The notes under the pieces are model-generated. The model did no database searches. It saw nothing but the letters and a program-made list of their open reading frames with translations, and had not been told where the DNA came from. Positions 1-8,621 of a stretch of 64,000 nt of DNA are shown piece by piece. Source of the stretch: Bradyrhizobium tropiciagri (GTDB lineage Bacteria > Pseudomonadota > Alphaproteobacteria > Rhizobiales > Xanthobacteraceae); contig NZ_JAFCKF010000006.1 in assembly GCF_018130545.1 (NCBI RefSeq), positions 496,001 through 560,000 of the forward strand, in the 5' to 3' direction. The translations under genes were made by a program, and so were the position numbers. Each line of letters begins with the position of its first letter. The stretch's first letter is position 1.

Positions 1-192
1 GGCGAGCCAGGCCTTCACCTTGTCCATGTCGAGCTTGAGGCGGGCCTCGTTGTCCTTCGGCAGCAGCGGGTTGAAGTGGCCGAGGCGCTCGATGAAACGG
101 CCATCGCGCGGGAAGCGCGAGTCGGCGACGACGACGTGATAGACCGGACGCTTCTTGGTGCCTGCGCGAGCGAGGCGGATAACAACGGACAT
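1..192 (-). CDS. rpsP: 30S ribosomal protein S16, 5' part only (runs off the left edge)
   Basis: The first 64 codons read from an ATG at 192 leftwards. The protein begins [20 protein letters not shown] and continues with [18 protein letters not shown], which is the conserved start of ribosomal protein S16, a small-subunit assembly protein. The gene lies 85 nt downstream of ffh on the same strand, and ffh-rpsP (then rimM-trmD-rplS) is a common alphaproteobacterial order, so co-transcription with ffh is likely. The 3' end lies outside the window. Confidence 0.97.
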   Translation of the reverse strand, partial: MSVVIRLARAGTKKRPVYHVVVADSRFPRDGRFIERLGHFNPLLPKDNEARLKLDMDKVKAWLA

Positions 193-277
193 TTAGTTCT
201 CCTTCAAAGGTCGATGTGTTCGATTGATTGGCATTCCGCGTCGCGCCGGCCGCATCTGAGCCGTCGCGACGAATTCC

Positions 278-1822
278 TCATTTCTTCTTGCCCGGGAAGC
301 CGCCGAGGCCCGGCAGCATCGGCTTGCCGGAAAGCCCGGTCAGGCCCGGCACGTTCGGCAGGCCGCCGCGGAGCCCTGCGGGCAAATCCTTCGGCAGGTT
401 CGGCAGGCCACCGGCGCCGCCCTGCATCTTCTCGGCGAGCGCCTTCATCTCTTCGGCCGAGGGCGGCTTCATGCCGCCGCCAAAGCCCATCGCCTGCGCG
501 ATGCCGGCGAGTGGGCCGCGCTTGCCGCTTCCCATGGCCTTCATCATGTCGGCCATGTTCCGGTGCATCTTCAGCAGCTTGTTGACCTGCTCGACGCTCT
601 GGCCGGCGCCCGCCGCGATGCGCTTCTTGCGGCTCGCCTTCAGGATGTCCGGATTTTTGCGCTCGGCCCGCGTCATCGAATCGATCACCGCGACCTGGCG
701 CTTGATGATCTTGTCGTCGATCCCCGCTGCCGCGATCTGGTTCTTCATCTTGGAGATGCCGGGCATCATGCCCATCAGGCCGCCGATGCCGCCCATATTG
801 GCCATCTGCTGCAGCTGCTCGCGCATGTCGTTGAGATCGAACTGACCCTTGCGCATGCGCTCGGCGGTGCGCGCGGCCTTCTCGGCGTCGATGTTGGCGG
901 CGGCCTTCTCGACCAGCGAGACCACGTCGCCCATGCCGAGGATGCGGCCGGCGATCCGGTTCGGATGGAAATCTTCCAGCGCGTCGGTTTTTTCGCCGGT
1001 GCCGAGCAGCTTGATCGGCTTGCCGGTGACCGCACGCATCGACAGCGCGGCGCCACCACGGCCATCGCCGTCGACGCGCGTCAGCACGATGCCGGTGAGG
1101 CCGACGCGCTCGTCGAACGAGCGCGCGAGGTTGACCGCGTCCTGGCCGGTGAGGCTGTCCGCGACCAGCAGCACTTCATGCGGGTTGGCGGCGGCTTTGA
1201 TCTCGGCCGCCTCCTTCATCATGTCTTCGTCAAGCGTGGTGCGGCCGGCGGTGTCGAGGAGCACGACGTCGTAGCCGCCGAGCTTGCCGGCCTCGAGCGC
1301 GCGCCGCGCGATCTGCGGCGGCATCTGGCCGGCGACGATCGGCAGCGTCGGAATGTCGAGGTCACGGCCGAGCACCGCGAGCTGCTCCATCGCCGCCGGG
1401 CGGTAGACGTCGAGCGAGGCCATCAGCACCTTGCGCTTGTCGCGCTGGACCATGCGGCGCGCGAGCTTGGCGGTGGTGGTGGTCTTACCGGAGCCTTGCA
1501 GACCGACCATCATGATCGGCACCGGCGGCACGGAATTGATGTCGATGGTCTGGCCGTCGGAGCCGAGCGTGGCGACCAGCTCGTCATGGACGATCTTCAC
1601 CACCATCTGGCCGGGGGTCACCGACTTGACGACGGTGGCGCCGATCGCCTGCTCGCGGACCCGGTCGATGAAGCTGCGGACCACTTCGAGCGCGACGTCG
1701 GCCTCGAGCAGCGCGCGGCGCACCTCGCGCATCGCGGCATCGACGTCCTTTTCGGTCAGCGCACCGCGCCCCGTCAGACGATCGAGAATGCCACCAAGCC
1801 GTTCCGACAGATTGTCGAACAA
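278..1822 (-). CDS. ffh: Signal recognition particle GTPase Ffh (SRP54)
   Basis: This 514-residue protein binds 4.5S RNA and signal sequences emerging from the ribosome, and hands nascent membrane proteins to FtsY. The N domain covers about residues 1-90. The GTPase domain has a P-loop GLQGSGKTT at 107-115, then DTAGRTTLDED and the TRVDGDGRGG switch. A methionine-rich M domain follows from about residue 320, with many MxxM and GGM segments, and the tail is rich in Gly, Pro and Leu. The start MFDNLSERLGGI matches the family. It lies upstream of rpsP. Its receptor gene ftsY is at 10.6 kb in this window. Confidence 0.98.
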   Translation of the reverse strand: MFDNLSERLGGILDRLTGRGALTEKDVDAAMREVRRALLEADVALEVVRSFIDRVREQAIGATVVKSVTPGQMVVKIVHDELVATLGSDGQTIDINSVPPVPIMMVGLQGSGKTTTTAKLARRMVQRDKRKVLMASLDVYRPAAMEQLAVLGRDLDIPTLPIVAGQMPPQIARRALEAGKLGGYDVVLLDTAGRTTLDEDMMKEAAEIKAAANPHEVLLVADSLTGQDAVNLARSFDERVGLTGIVLTRVDGDGRGGAALSMRAVTGKPIKLLGTGEKTDALEDFHPNRIAGRILGMGDVVSLVEKAAANIDAEKAARTAERMRKGQFDLNDMREQLQQMANMGGIGGLMGMMPGISKMKNQIAAAGIDDKIIKRQVAVIDSMTRAERKNPDILKASRKKRIAAGAGQSVEQVNKLLKMHRNMADMMKAMGSGKRGPLAGIAQAMGFGGGMKPPSAEEMKALAEKMQGGAGGLPNLPKDLPAGLRGGLPNVPGLTGLSGKPMLPGLGGFPGKKK

Positions 1823-2188
1823 TGCCGTTGTCCTTCGTTGCGCCCGTGAGCGCGCGTCACTCGTTTCTGGTCATGACCCGCTTACGCGGGTGATGACCAC
1901 ATAATCCGCCTTGGCATCGGGCCAAGACGATGGTCCAAACACTTTCGCGCCCGAGGGCGCATCGCGCTGTCGGGCGTTGGCCTCTGGCCTCCAGGACCAG
2001 TGGGCGGGTCGAAAAGACGAAGCTTTCCGAGAAAGTCGCGGCGTTAAACGCTGCCGGGGCGGCAAAGTCAAGGAAAGTTTCGCCGCCGGCCGCCTGGTCC
2101 AATTACTAAGATATTGAAATTACGTCGATTTGCCGCGCTGGTTCCGAATTCGCCGCGGTCACCCATATAACCGGAGCCTGCCTCCTGT
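1823..2188. other. Intergenic region without a convincing gene; one dispersed palindrome
   Basis: These 366 bases separate ffh (leftward) from the metallohydrolase gene (rightward). Short open frames exist on both strands but have no family resemblance, overlap each other and lack clear ribosome binding sites. A palindrome at 1871-1896 has arms tcatgacccgc and gcgggtgatga around a 4-nt centre and belongs to the same repeat type as 39347-39370. The promoters of both flanking genes must lie here, but I cannot place convincing -35/-10 boxes. Confidence 0.6.
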
Positions 2189-3265
2189 TTGGGAACCCGC
2201 TTGCCCATCACCCGCCGCCGCGTTCTTGCAACCCTGACCGGAGCCGCCGCGGCGCTCGGGGTGCCCTCGATCTGGATGACTTACATGAAAACTTACGACG
2301 GCCCCGTCTCCGATCATTTCGACGGCCTGCACTTCTTCGATCCGGACGGATCGCCGCCGAAATCGCTCGGCGAGGTGCTGCGCTGGCAGTTCGGTGGTGG
2401 CCGCAAGCGTGCCGAGTGGCCGGAATGGGCGCCGAGCCCCTATGCCGATACGCCGCCGCCTCGGGTCGATGGCGACAAGGTCCGGTTCTGTTTCGTCGGT
2501 CATGCCAGCTGGCTGATCCAGACCGCAGGCCTCAACATCTTGTTCGATCCGGTGTGGTCGCTGCGCGCCTCGCCGTTCAGCTTCGCAGGTCCGAAGCGGC
2601 ACAATGATCCCGGCATCGCATTCGACAAGCTGCCGAAGATTGACGTCGTGCTGGTGTCGCACGGCCATTACGATCATCTCGACGTCGCGACGCTGTCAAA
2701 GCTCACCGCGACGTTTGCGCCGCGCGTGATCACGCCGCTCGGCAACGACGTCACGATGCGCGCGGCCGATACCGCGATCAAAGCCGAGGCGTTCGACTGG
2801 CATCAGCGCGTCGAGCTCGGAGGCGGTCTTGCGGTGACGCTGGTGCCGACGCGGCACTGGTCTGCGCGCGGCCTGTTCGATCGCAACAAGGCGCTGTGGG
2901 CGAGTTTCGTGTTGGAGACGCCGGCCGGCAAGCTCTACATCGTCGGCGATTCCGGCTATGGCGACGGGGGGCATTTCCGCCGGGTAGCCGAGGCGCACGG
3001 CCCGTTGCGGCTCGCGATCCTGCCGATCGGCGCCTATGAGCCGCGCTGGTTCATGCGCGACCAGCACATGAACCCGGAGGACGCGGTGAAGGCGCTGGCC
3101 GATTGCGGCGCCGCGCAAGCGCTGGCGCATCACCACGGCACGTTCCAACTAACCGACGAGGCGATCGACGCCCCCGCGATCGCGCTCGGCGAGGCGCTCG
3201 ACGCGGCAAAAGTGCCGCGCGAGAAGTTCGTGGCGTTGAAGCCGGGACAGGTCTTCGAGATTTAG
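2189..3265 (+). CDS. MBL-fold metallo-hydrolase with Tat-like N-terminus
   Basis: This 358-residue protein belongs to the beta-lactamase-like fold, in the UlaG / NAPE-phospholipase D-like branch. The metal-binding signature SHGHYDHLD gives H158, H160, D162 and H163. Further conserved pieces are PTRHWSARG, GDSGYGDGGHF and a histidine run AHHHGTFQLTDE near the end. The N-terminus TRRRVLATLTGAAAALG has an arginine cluster before a hydrophobic stretch, suggesting Tat-dependent export or a membrane anchor. Only TTG codons are available for the start (2189 or 2201), so the exact start is uncertain. The substrate cannot be read from the sequence. It stands alone, with a repeat block downstream. Confidence 0.85.
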   Translation: MGTRLPITRRRVLATLTGAAAALGVPSIWMTYMKTYDGPVSDHFDGLHFFDPDGSPPKSLGEVLRWQFGGGRKRAEWPEWAPSPYADTPPPRVDGDKVRFCFVGHASWLIQTAGLNILFDPVWSLRASPFSFAGPKRHNDPGIAFDKLPKIDVVLVSHGHYDHLDVATLSKLTATFAPRVITPLGNDVTMRAADTAIKAEAFDWHQRVELGGGLAVTLVPTRHWSARGLFDRNKALWASFVLETPAGKLYIVGDSGYGDGGHFRRVAEAHGPLRLAILPIGAYEPRWFMRDQHMNPEDAVKALADCGAAQALAHHHGTFQLTDEAIDAPAIALGEALDAAKVPREKFVALKPGQVFEI

Positions 3266-3270
3266 CAGGT

Positions 3271-3543
3271 GTCGTCCCGGCGAAGGCCGGGACCCATAAC
3301 CACAGGATTGCGTTGCGAAGACTCGCTGTGGCTCCATCTCCTCAAGGCAACTGATTTCGGTGGTAATGGGTCCCGGCCTTCGCCGGGACGACGTTACGAA
3401 ATCTAAAAGCTGTCGTCCCGGGCAAGCGAAGCGCGACCCGGGACCCATAACCACCGTCATCGTTTGTCTTGATCAGCCGTAGCCACAGCGAGTCCGAATT
3501 ACGGAATCCTGTGGTTATGGGTCCCTGCTTTCGCAGGGACGAC
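3271..3543. repeat. MITE-like nested inverted repeat block
   Basis: The 63-nt segment 3271-3333 is an imperfect inverted copy of the 63-nt segment 3481-3543. Both include a hairpin core gtcgtccc...gggac followed by ccataaccacaggatt. Two more copies of the core lie inside, at 3368-3392 and 3412-3446. Differences between the outer arms include paired changes (gtcccgg/ccgggac versus gtccctg/cagggac), so the hairpin is kept. No transposase is present. It fills the gap between the metallohydrolase gene and the end of the SIMPL gene. Confidence 0.85.
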
Positions 3544-3548
3544 GGAGA

Positions 3549-4286
3549 TTACTTCTCCTTGATTGCCCAGGAGACGCTGACATTGACCGTCAGCGTTTCC
3601 TCGCCCTGCGCAACTGGCGTCGGCGCAGCGAAGCCTGCGGTGGCCATCTTGGCGCGGAACACCGGCACCGGCGCTGAGCCGACTTCCGCGATGTTCAAGG
3701 GCGCGCCGAGCGTGACACCGGCGGCCTTGGCGTAGATCTCGGCCTTGCGGCGGGCGTCGGCGACAGCCTTTTCGCGGGCGTCGTCGAGCAGCTTCGAGGC
3801 TTGCGTCACCGAGAAATTGATCCCGCCGATGTCGTTGGCGCCCGCCCCGACCAGCACGTCGATCACGCTGGCGACCTTGCTGACATCGTTCAGCCGGATC
3901 GTGACGCGATTGCTGGCGTGATAGCCGACGATGCTGGGCGGGGCATTCGGCGACGACGGCGTGCGGTTGGCGAACTGCGGCGAAAGCGACAGCCGCGATG
4001 TCTGATAATCCTTCTCCGCGATGCCGGCGCCCTTCAGCGCCGCCAGCACCTTGCCCATCGTCACATTGTTGGCTTCGGCGGCTTCGCGCGCCGTCTTGGC
4101 GTCGGTGGTGACGCCCGCGTCGAGCTGTGCCTGGTCGGGCGCCGCCGACACGGTCGCCTCACCGGTGACCGAAATCGCCGGCGGAAAGTCGTTGTCGGCG
4201 AACGCGGGCGCAGCCAGCAGCGTGGTTGCGATCAGGGTGGCAGCGAAAGGAAAGCCGAGGGGAAGGCGATAGGTCATTTGGGTCAC
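3549..4286 (-). CDS. SIMPL domain (DUF541) periplasmic protein
   Basis: This 245-residue protein has a signal peptide (hydrophobic residues about 10-28, probable cleavage after PAFA). It then carries the SIMPL/DUF541 domain: ISVTGEATVSAAPDQAQLDAGV, an AAxANN helix and NRVTIRLNDVSKVASVIDVL, with LDDAREKAVADARRKAE in the second half. The family includes Brucella BP26 and E. coli YggE, which form periplasmic or outer-membrane assemblies linked to envelope and oxidative stress. Its ATG overlaps the stop of the upstream GyrI-like gene by 4 nt, so the two are translationally coupled. Confidence 0.9.
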   Translation of the reverse strand: MTQMTYRLPLGFPFAATLIATTLLAAPAFADNDFPPAISVTGEATVSAAPDQAQLDAGVTTDAKTAREAAEANNVTMGKVLAALKGAGIAEKDYQTSRLSLSPQFANRTPSSPNAPPSIVGYHASNRVTIRLNDVSKVASVIDVLVGAGANDIGGINFSVTQASKLLDDAREKAVADARRKAEIYAKAAGVTLGAPLNIAEVGSAPVPVFRAKMATAGFAAPTPVAQGEETLTVNVSVSWAIKEK

Positions 4287-4993
4287 TTCAGGGGTACGTA
4301 GACGTTGATCACAAGCTTGTCTTCGGCGGTCTTCAAGGGATCGGTGATGTATTCCTCGATGAAGGTGTCCTTGGCTTCGAGCTTCTTGTCGTCGAGGTGA
4401 TTGGTGATCGCCTCATAGGTGTTGTCCATGTTGTCGTAGGACCCGCGATGGACGAACTTCAGCGCCTTGCCGTCCGGCGAGTTGCCCATGCTCATGTTCT
4501 TGCCGAGATTCTTCAGGTCCTGGTCGACCGGGACTTCAGCGATGAAGGTGAAGCCGGTGTCGTCGGTCGAAGTGTAGACGATCATCGGATTGCCTGACGC
4601 CTTGACGCCGTCCTTGTCGAGCAGCGCGGTGAGCTGCTTGAACGCTTCGATCAGCGCGTCGAAGGCCGAATCCCAGTTCGCGGTGCCCTTCAGCATCACG
4701 ACCTTCTTCGGCTCGAGGGTGAACGGCTCGCCGAAGGGGTCGGCGGTCTGCACCGGGGCGGCCGGCGGCGGCGTTGGGGACTGCGACGCGGCCGGGCTGT
4801 CGGCCGGCGACTTGGTCTCGGCCGGCGGGGGCACCGGCGTCGCCGATGGCGCAGGGGTGGGCGTTGGGCTCGGGCTTGCCGCCGGAGCGGGCGAAGCGGA
4901 TGGCGACTGGGCCGGTGCCGGGCTAGCCAGTGCGATCGCGGCCAAAGGGAGCAGCGCGACCAGGGCGGCGCGAAGCGTGTTGATGCGGTTCAT
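4283..4993 (-). CDS. Exported GyrI-like (effector-binding) domain protein
   Basis: I choose the ATG at 4993, giving 236 residues, because a GGAG lies about 10 nt upstream and a clear signal peptide (LRAALVALLPLAAIALASPAPAQ) follows. A low-complexity Pro/Ser/Thr/Ala linker covers about residues 25-75. The C-terminal part resembles a GyrI/AraC effector-binding fold: VMLKGTANWDSAFDAL, FTFIAEVPVD and a final KLVINVYVPLK strand. Cytoplasmic GyrI-like domains bind small ligands, and an exported version suggests a periplasmic ligand-binding role. That role is inference. The gene is coupled to the SIMPL gene by a 4-nt overlap. Confidence 0.8.
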   Translation of the reverse strand: MNRINTLRAALVALLPLAAIALASPAPAQSPSASPAPAASPSPTPTPAPSATPVPPPAETKSPADSPAASQSPTPPPAAPVQTADPFGEPFTLEPKKVVMLKGTANWDSAFDALIEAFKQLTALLDKDGVKASGNPMIVYTSTDDTGFTFIAEVPVDQDLKNLGKNMSMGNSPDGKALKFVHRGSYDNMDNTYEAITNHLDDKKLEAKDTFIEEYITDPLKTAEDKLVINVYVPLK

Positions 4994-5176
4994 TCGGTAT
5001 TCTCCATCCCCTTCCCCAGACGGCCGCTCGATCTGTCCCGGCGCGCGGTCCGCGAGGTGCGATAGTCCTAACACGCGAGTTCTGCATTCGTCCCATGACA
5101 GATGTGTCATAGGGCCATACAGACTGGCCAACGGGCCTTCACTCGCCATATAACCGGGCAGAATTTGGGAAAATCG

Positions 5177-6061
5177 ATGAGCGCGCTCGCCAATCACGCA
5201 TTCGCCAAGATGAACGGCATCGGCAACGAGATCGTCGTCGTCGACCTGCGCGATTCAGAGGCACAAGGTCGGGCACAGGTGTCGGCCGAGGAGGCGCGCG
5301 CGGTGGCGTCGCCGGCCGGAGCGCCCTATGACCAGCTGATGGTGCTGCAGCCGCCGCGGCTCGACGGCACCGAAGCGTATATCACGATCTACAACAATGA
5401 CGGCTCGGAGGCCGGGGCCTGCGGCAACGGCATGCGCTGCGTGGTGCGGCGGATCTTCGAGAAGACCGGCCAGACCACGGCGACGTTCCAGACCCGCGCC
5501 GGCCTGCTCAATTGCTGGCAGGGGCCGGCGCCCGATCTTTACACCGTCGACATGGGCGCGCCGAAGTTCGGCTGGCAGGACATTCCGCTGGCTGAGGAAT
5601 TTCGCGACACCCGCTACATCGAGCTGCAGGTCGGGCCGATCGACAATCCGGTGCTGCATTCGCCCTCGGTGGTCTCGATGGGCAATCCGCATGCGGTGTT
5701 CTGGGTTGATGACGTCAATGCCTACGACCTCGAACGTTTCGGGCCATTGCTGGAAAACCATCCGATCTTCCCGGAACGCGCCAATATCACGCTTGCCCAT
5801 ATCGTCGATCGCGACCACATCACGATCCGCACCTGGGAGCGCGGCGCCGGCCTCACCAGGGCGTGCGGCTCGGCGGCCTGCGCGACGGCGGTTGCGGCGG
5901 CGCGGCTGAAGCGCGCCAACCGCATCGTCGAGATCACGCTACCCGGCGGCAAGCTCGGCATCGAGTGGCGCGAGCGCGACGATCACGTGCTGATGACCGG
6001 CACCGCCGATTTCGAATATGAGGGCCGCTTCGATCCGGCGCTGTTCGCCAGCGTCGCCTGA
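5177..6061 (+). CDS. dapF: Diaminopimelate epimerase
   Basis: The enzyme converts LL- to meso-diaminopimelate for lysine and peptidoglycan synthesis. The ATG at 5177 gives 294 residues beginning [19 protein letters not shown]; the open frame extends further 5' but without family similarity. The two catalytic thiols are visible as C82 in [11 protein letters not shown] and C230 in [10 protein letters not shown]. In many family members the second motif reads ACGTGACA, so GSA is a mild variant. SMGNPHAVF is also present. mtaB starts 17 nt downstream on the same strand, so the two probably form one transcript. Confidence 0.97.
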   Translation: MSALANHAFAKMNGIGNEIVVVDLRDSEAQGRAQVSAEEARAVASPAGAPYDQLMVLQPPRLDGTEAYITIYNNDGSEAGACGNGMRCVVRRIFEKTGQTTATFQTRAGLLNCWQGPAPDLYTVDMGAPKFGWQDIPLAEEFRDTRYIELQVGPIDNPVLHSPSVVSMGNPHAVFWVDDVNAYDLERFGPLLENHPIFPERANITLAHIVDRDHITIRTWERGAGLTRACGSAACATAVAAARLKRANRIVEITLPGGKLGIEWRERDDHVLMTGTADFEYEGRFDPALFASVA

Positions 6062-6078
6062 TCGGGCGTGAGATCGGT

Positions 6079-7362
6079 ATGGGCGTCGACGTCGTCACCT
6101 TTGGCTGCCGCCTCAACGCATTCGAATCCGAGGTGATCCGCCGCGAGGCGGAACAGGCGGGACTTTCCGATACCATCGTCATCAACAGCTGCGCCGTCAC
6201 CAACGAGGCGGTGGCGCAGGCCCGGCAGTCGATCCGCAAGCTGAAGCGCGAACGCCCTGAGGCGCGCATCGTCGTCACCGGGTGCGCGGCGCAGACGCAA
6301 AGCCAGGTGTTCGCCGACATGGCCGAGGTCGATCGCGTCGTCGGCAATGACGAGAAGATGCGCGGTGACGCCTGGCGTGCGACGCGTGCGGCATTCGCGG
6401 CGCCGTTTGGCGTCGACGCGAGCGAGAAGGTCGCGGTCGCCGACATCATGGCAGTGACGGAGATGGCGCCGCATCTGCTCGACGGCTACGCGCGCGGCCT
6501 GCCGCGGGTGTTCGTGCAGGTACAGAACGGCTGCGATCATCGCTGCACCTTCTGCATCATCCCCTATGGCCGCGGCAATTCGCGCTCGGTGCCGATGGGC
6601 GCGGTGGTCGATCAGGTCCGCGCGCTGGTCGAGCGCGGCCACGCCGAGATCGTGCTGACCGGCGTCGACCTGACGAGCTATGGCGCCGATCTGCCCGGCG
6701 CGCCCAAGCTCGGTCAATTGACCCGGCAGATCCTGCGTCACGTGCCCGAGCTGAAGCGGCTGCGCATCTCCTCGATCGATTCGATCGAGGCCGATCGTGA
6801 TCTGCTCGATGTCATCGCCGACGACGCACGGCTGATGCCGCATCTGCATCTGTCGTTGCAATCAGGCGACGACATGATCCTGAAGCGGATGAAGCGCCGG
6901 CACTCGCGGCAGGATGCGATCGATTTCTGCGCGCAGGTCCGCCGGCTGCGACCGGACATCGCGCTCGGCGCCGACATCATCGCGGGCTTCCCGACCGAGA
7001 CCGAGGAGATGTTTGCGCGCTCGCTCGATCTGGTCGACGAATGCGATCTGACCTTCCTGCATGTGTTCCCCTATTCGCCTCGTCCGGGCACACCCGCTGC
7101 ACGGATGCCGCAGGTCGCAGGCGGCGCGATCCGGGAGCGTGCCAAGCGGCTGCGCGCGGCCGGCGAAGCCGCACTGACGCGGCGGCTTACTGCGGAGATC
7201 GGCGCAACGCGCGAGGTGCTGATCGAAAGCGACAGGCAGGGCCGCACCGAACATTTCCTGCCGGTCGCGATCGATGGTGATGTACCGGGCACGGTGCGGC
7301 GGCTCGCCGTGATGAGCCATGACGGTGCGCGCCTCGCTGGGGTGCGCGTCAACGCTGACTAG
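6079..7362 (+). CDS. mtaB: tRNA t6A37 methylthiotransferase MtaB (radical SAM)
   Basis: This 427-residue enzyme adds a methylthio group to t6A37 of ANN-decoding tRNAs. The N-terminal UPF0004 domain shows VVTFGCRLNAFE, NSCAVTNEA and VTGCAAQ, whose cysteines bind one iron-sulfur cluster. The radical SAM cysteines are C152, C156 and C159 in NGCDHRCTFCIIPYGRG. SLQSGDD and the GFPTETEE motif follow. A short TRAM-like tail (EVLIESDRQGRTEHFLPV) ends the protein. The start MGVDVVTFGCRLN is family-typical. It directly follows dapF. Confidence 0.96.
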   Translation: MGVDVVTFGCRLNAFESEVIRREAEQAGLSDTIVINSCAVTNEAVAQARQSIRKLKRERPEARIVVTGCAAQTQSQVFADMAEVDRVVGNDEKMRGDAWRATRAAFAAPFGVDASEKVAVADIMAVTEMAPHLLDGYARGLPRVFVQVQNGCDHRCTFCIIPYGRGNSRSVPMGAVVDQVRALVERGHAEIVLTGVDLTSYGADLPGAPKLGQLTRQILRHVPELKRLRISSIDSIEADRDLLDVIADDARLMPHLHLSLQSGDDMILKRMKRRHSRQDAIDFCAQVRRLRPDIALGADIIAGFPTETEEMFARSLDLVDECDLTFLHVFPYSPRPGTPAARMPQVAGGAIRERAKRLRAAGEAALTRRLTAEIGATREVLIESDRQGRTEHFLPVAIDGDVPGTVRRLAVMSHDGARLAGVRVNAD

Positions 7363-7479
7363 AACTGCTTTTGTAAAATCACCAGGTTTGCCTTGCCGTC
7401 GAAAGGACGTGGGGCCGACGTCAACGCATGTCGGCTTTGAACCATCAGCCGGGCCATGAGAACTCCGGCGCCAGGGCCC

Positions 7480-8445
7480 TTACTCAGCCTTGATGTTCGC
7501 TGCCCGGACGACCTTGGCCCATTTTTCAAGTTCGATTGCGACTTGCTTGCTGAACTCTGCCGGCGTGCTCCCGATCGGCTCGAAACCAAGCGTCAGCAAG
7601 TGCGCCTTCACGTCCGGATATGACATGCTTTGGACGATCTCGCGGTTGAGGAGCGCGATGATATCCTGATGCGTGCCGGCCGGGACAAAGACACCGAACC
7701 AATTATCAAACTCGATGTCCGGATAGCCTGCTTCTGCCGTCGTCGGCACCTCGGCGAGGGCCTGCAACCGTCTCCTGTACGCCACCGCCAGCGCGCGCAG
7801 CTTGCCGTCCTCGAGCTGCGGCACAATTGGCGCCGGCGCGGCAAGGCACATCGTCGTATGGCCCGCAACCGTCGAGCCGATTGCCAAAGCAGCGCTGTTG
7901 TAAGGAATATGCACAAGGTCGACGCCAAGCGACTGGCGCAGCATCTCGCCGACGATATGTCCAGGCGATCCGACCCCGGCTGTTGCGTAGTTGAATTTGC
8001 CGGGATTGCTTTTGATGAGGGCAGTCAGCTCCGTGAGCGTCCGCGCCGGCACAGAGGGATTGACCGCGAGCACGACACTCGTGCTGACCGCGAGCGTTAC
8101 CGCATCAAAGGACGTGCGGGCATCATAGGGGACCTTGTCGTGCAATGCGGGATTGATCGTGAAGCTGGGTGGCGTGACAAGAACGGTATATCCGTCGGGC
8201 GCCGCCATGGCCGCTCGGCCAACACCAATGTTGCCGCCGGCGCCGTTCACGTTCTCGACGTAGAACTGCTCCCCGAGCTGCTCCGATAATTTTTGGGCGA
8301 TGATGCGGCCGAATACATCGGCATTTCCGCCTGGCCCGAACGGAACGATCATGCGCACCGGTCGTGCCGGATAAGCCTGCGCCCACGCGATGCCCGGTGT
8401 GGCCAGCAGCGCGACTGAGTTTGCGATGAAGGTCCGTCGCTTCAT
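7480..8445 (-). CDS. Bug/TctC-family tripartite tricarboxylate transporter receptor
   Basis: This is a periplasmic solute-binding protein of the Bug family: AYPARPVRMIVPFGPGGNAD, GGNIGVGRAAMAAPDGYT, YNSAALA and the PTTAEAGYP motif are all characteristic. I prefer the ATG at 8445 because it gives a compact Tat-like signal, KRRTFIANSVALLATPG, ending at AWA-Q. An upstream ATG at 8481 would add 12 residues. No TctA or TctB membrane subunits lie nearby, so this is an orphan receptor, as is common for Bug proteins. The ligand is unknown. By eye the gene is less GC-rich than its neighbours, which could reflect acquisition. Confidence 0.9.
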   Translation of the reverse strand: MKRRTFIANSVALLATPGIAWAQAYPARPVRMIVPFGPGGNADVFGRIIAQKLSEQLGEQFYVENVNGAGGNIGVGRAAMAAPDGYTVLVTPPSFTINPALHDKVPYDARTSFDAVTLAVSTSVVLAVNPSVPARTLTELTALIKSNPGKFNYATAGVGSPGHIVGEMLRQSLGVDLVHIPYNSAALAIGSTVAGHTTMCLAAPAPIVPQLEDGKLRALAVAYRRRLQALAEVPTTAEAGYPDIEFDNWFGVFVPAGTHQDIIALLNREIVQSMSYPDVKAHLLTLGFEPIGSTPAEFSKQVAIELEKWAKVVRAANIKAE

Positions 8446-8621
8446 GCGAATACGCTGCCCGATCATCCGCCGCAGCTTCATTTAACCACAGTGCGGCTGC
8501 CCCAGCCAGCAACAACGAATCACAGGTCTGGCCTGGATCGAGAGCTTTCGATGACAGCACAGTCCGGACGCGCTGTTTGGGAGGCCGAATCTCTACCAGT
8601 CGCGCATCGCTCACGACGCGC

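Noticed and set aside
563-1849. A 428-codon open frame opposite ffh
   Set aside because: It is a codon-bias shadow of ffh, with histidine- and arginine-rich low-complexity sequence and no ribosome binding site.
1857-2117. Small genes in the ffh/metallohydrolase gap
   Set aside because: Overlapping short frames on both strands share the region with a dispersed palindrome, and none has a convincing ribosome binding site or recognisable domain.
3271-3543. CRISPR-like array of four palindromic units
   Set aside because: The units are in alternating orientation, differ in length and spacing, and no cas genes are present. They form a nested inverted repeat instead.
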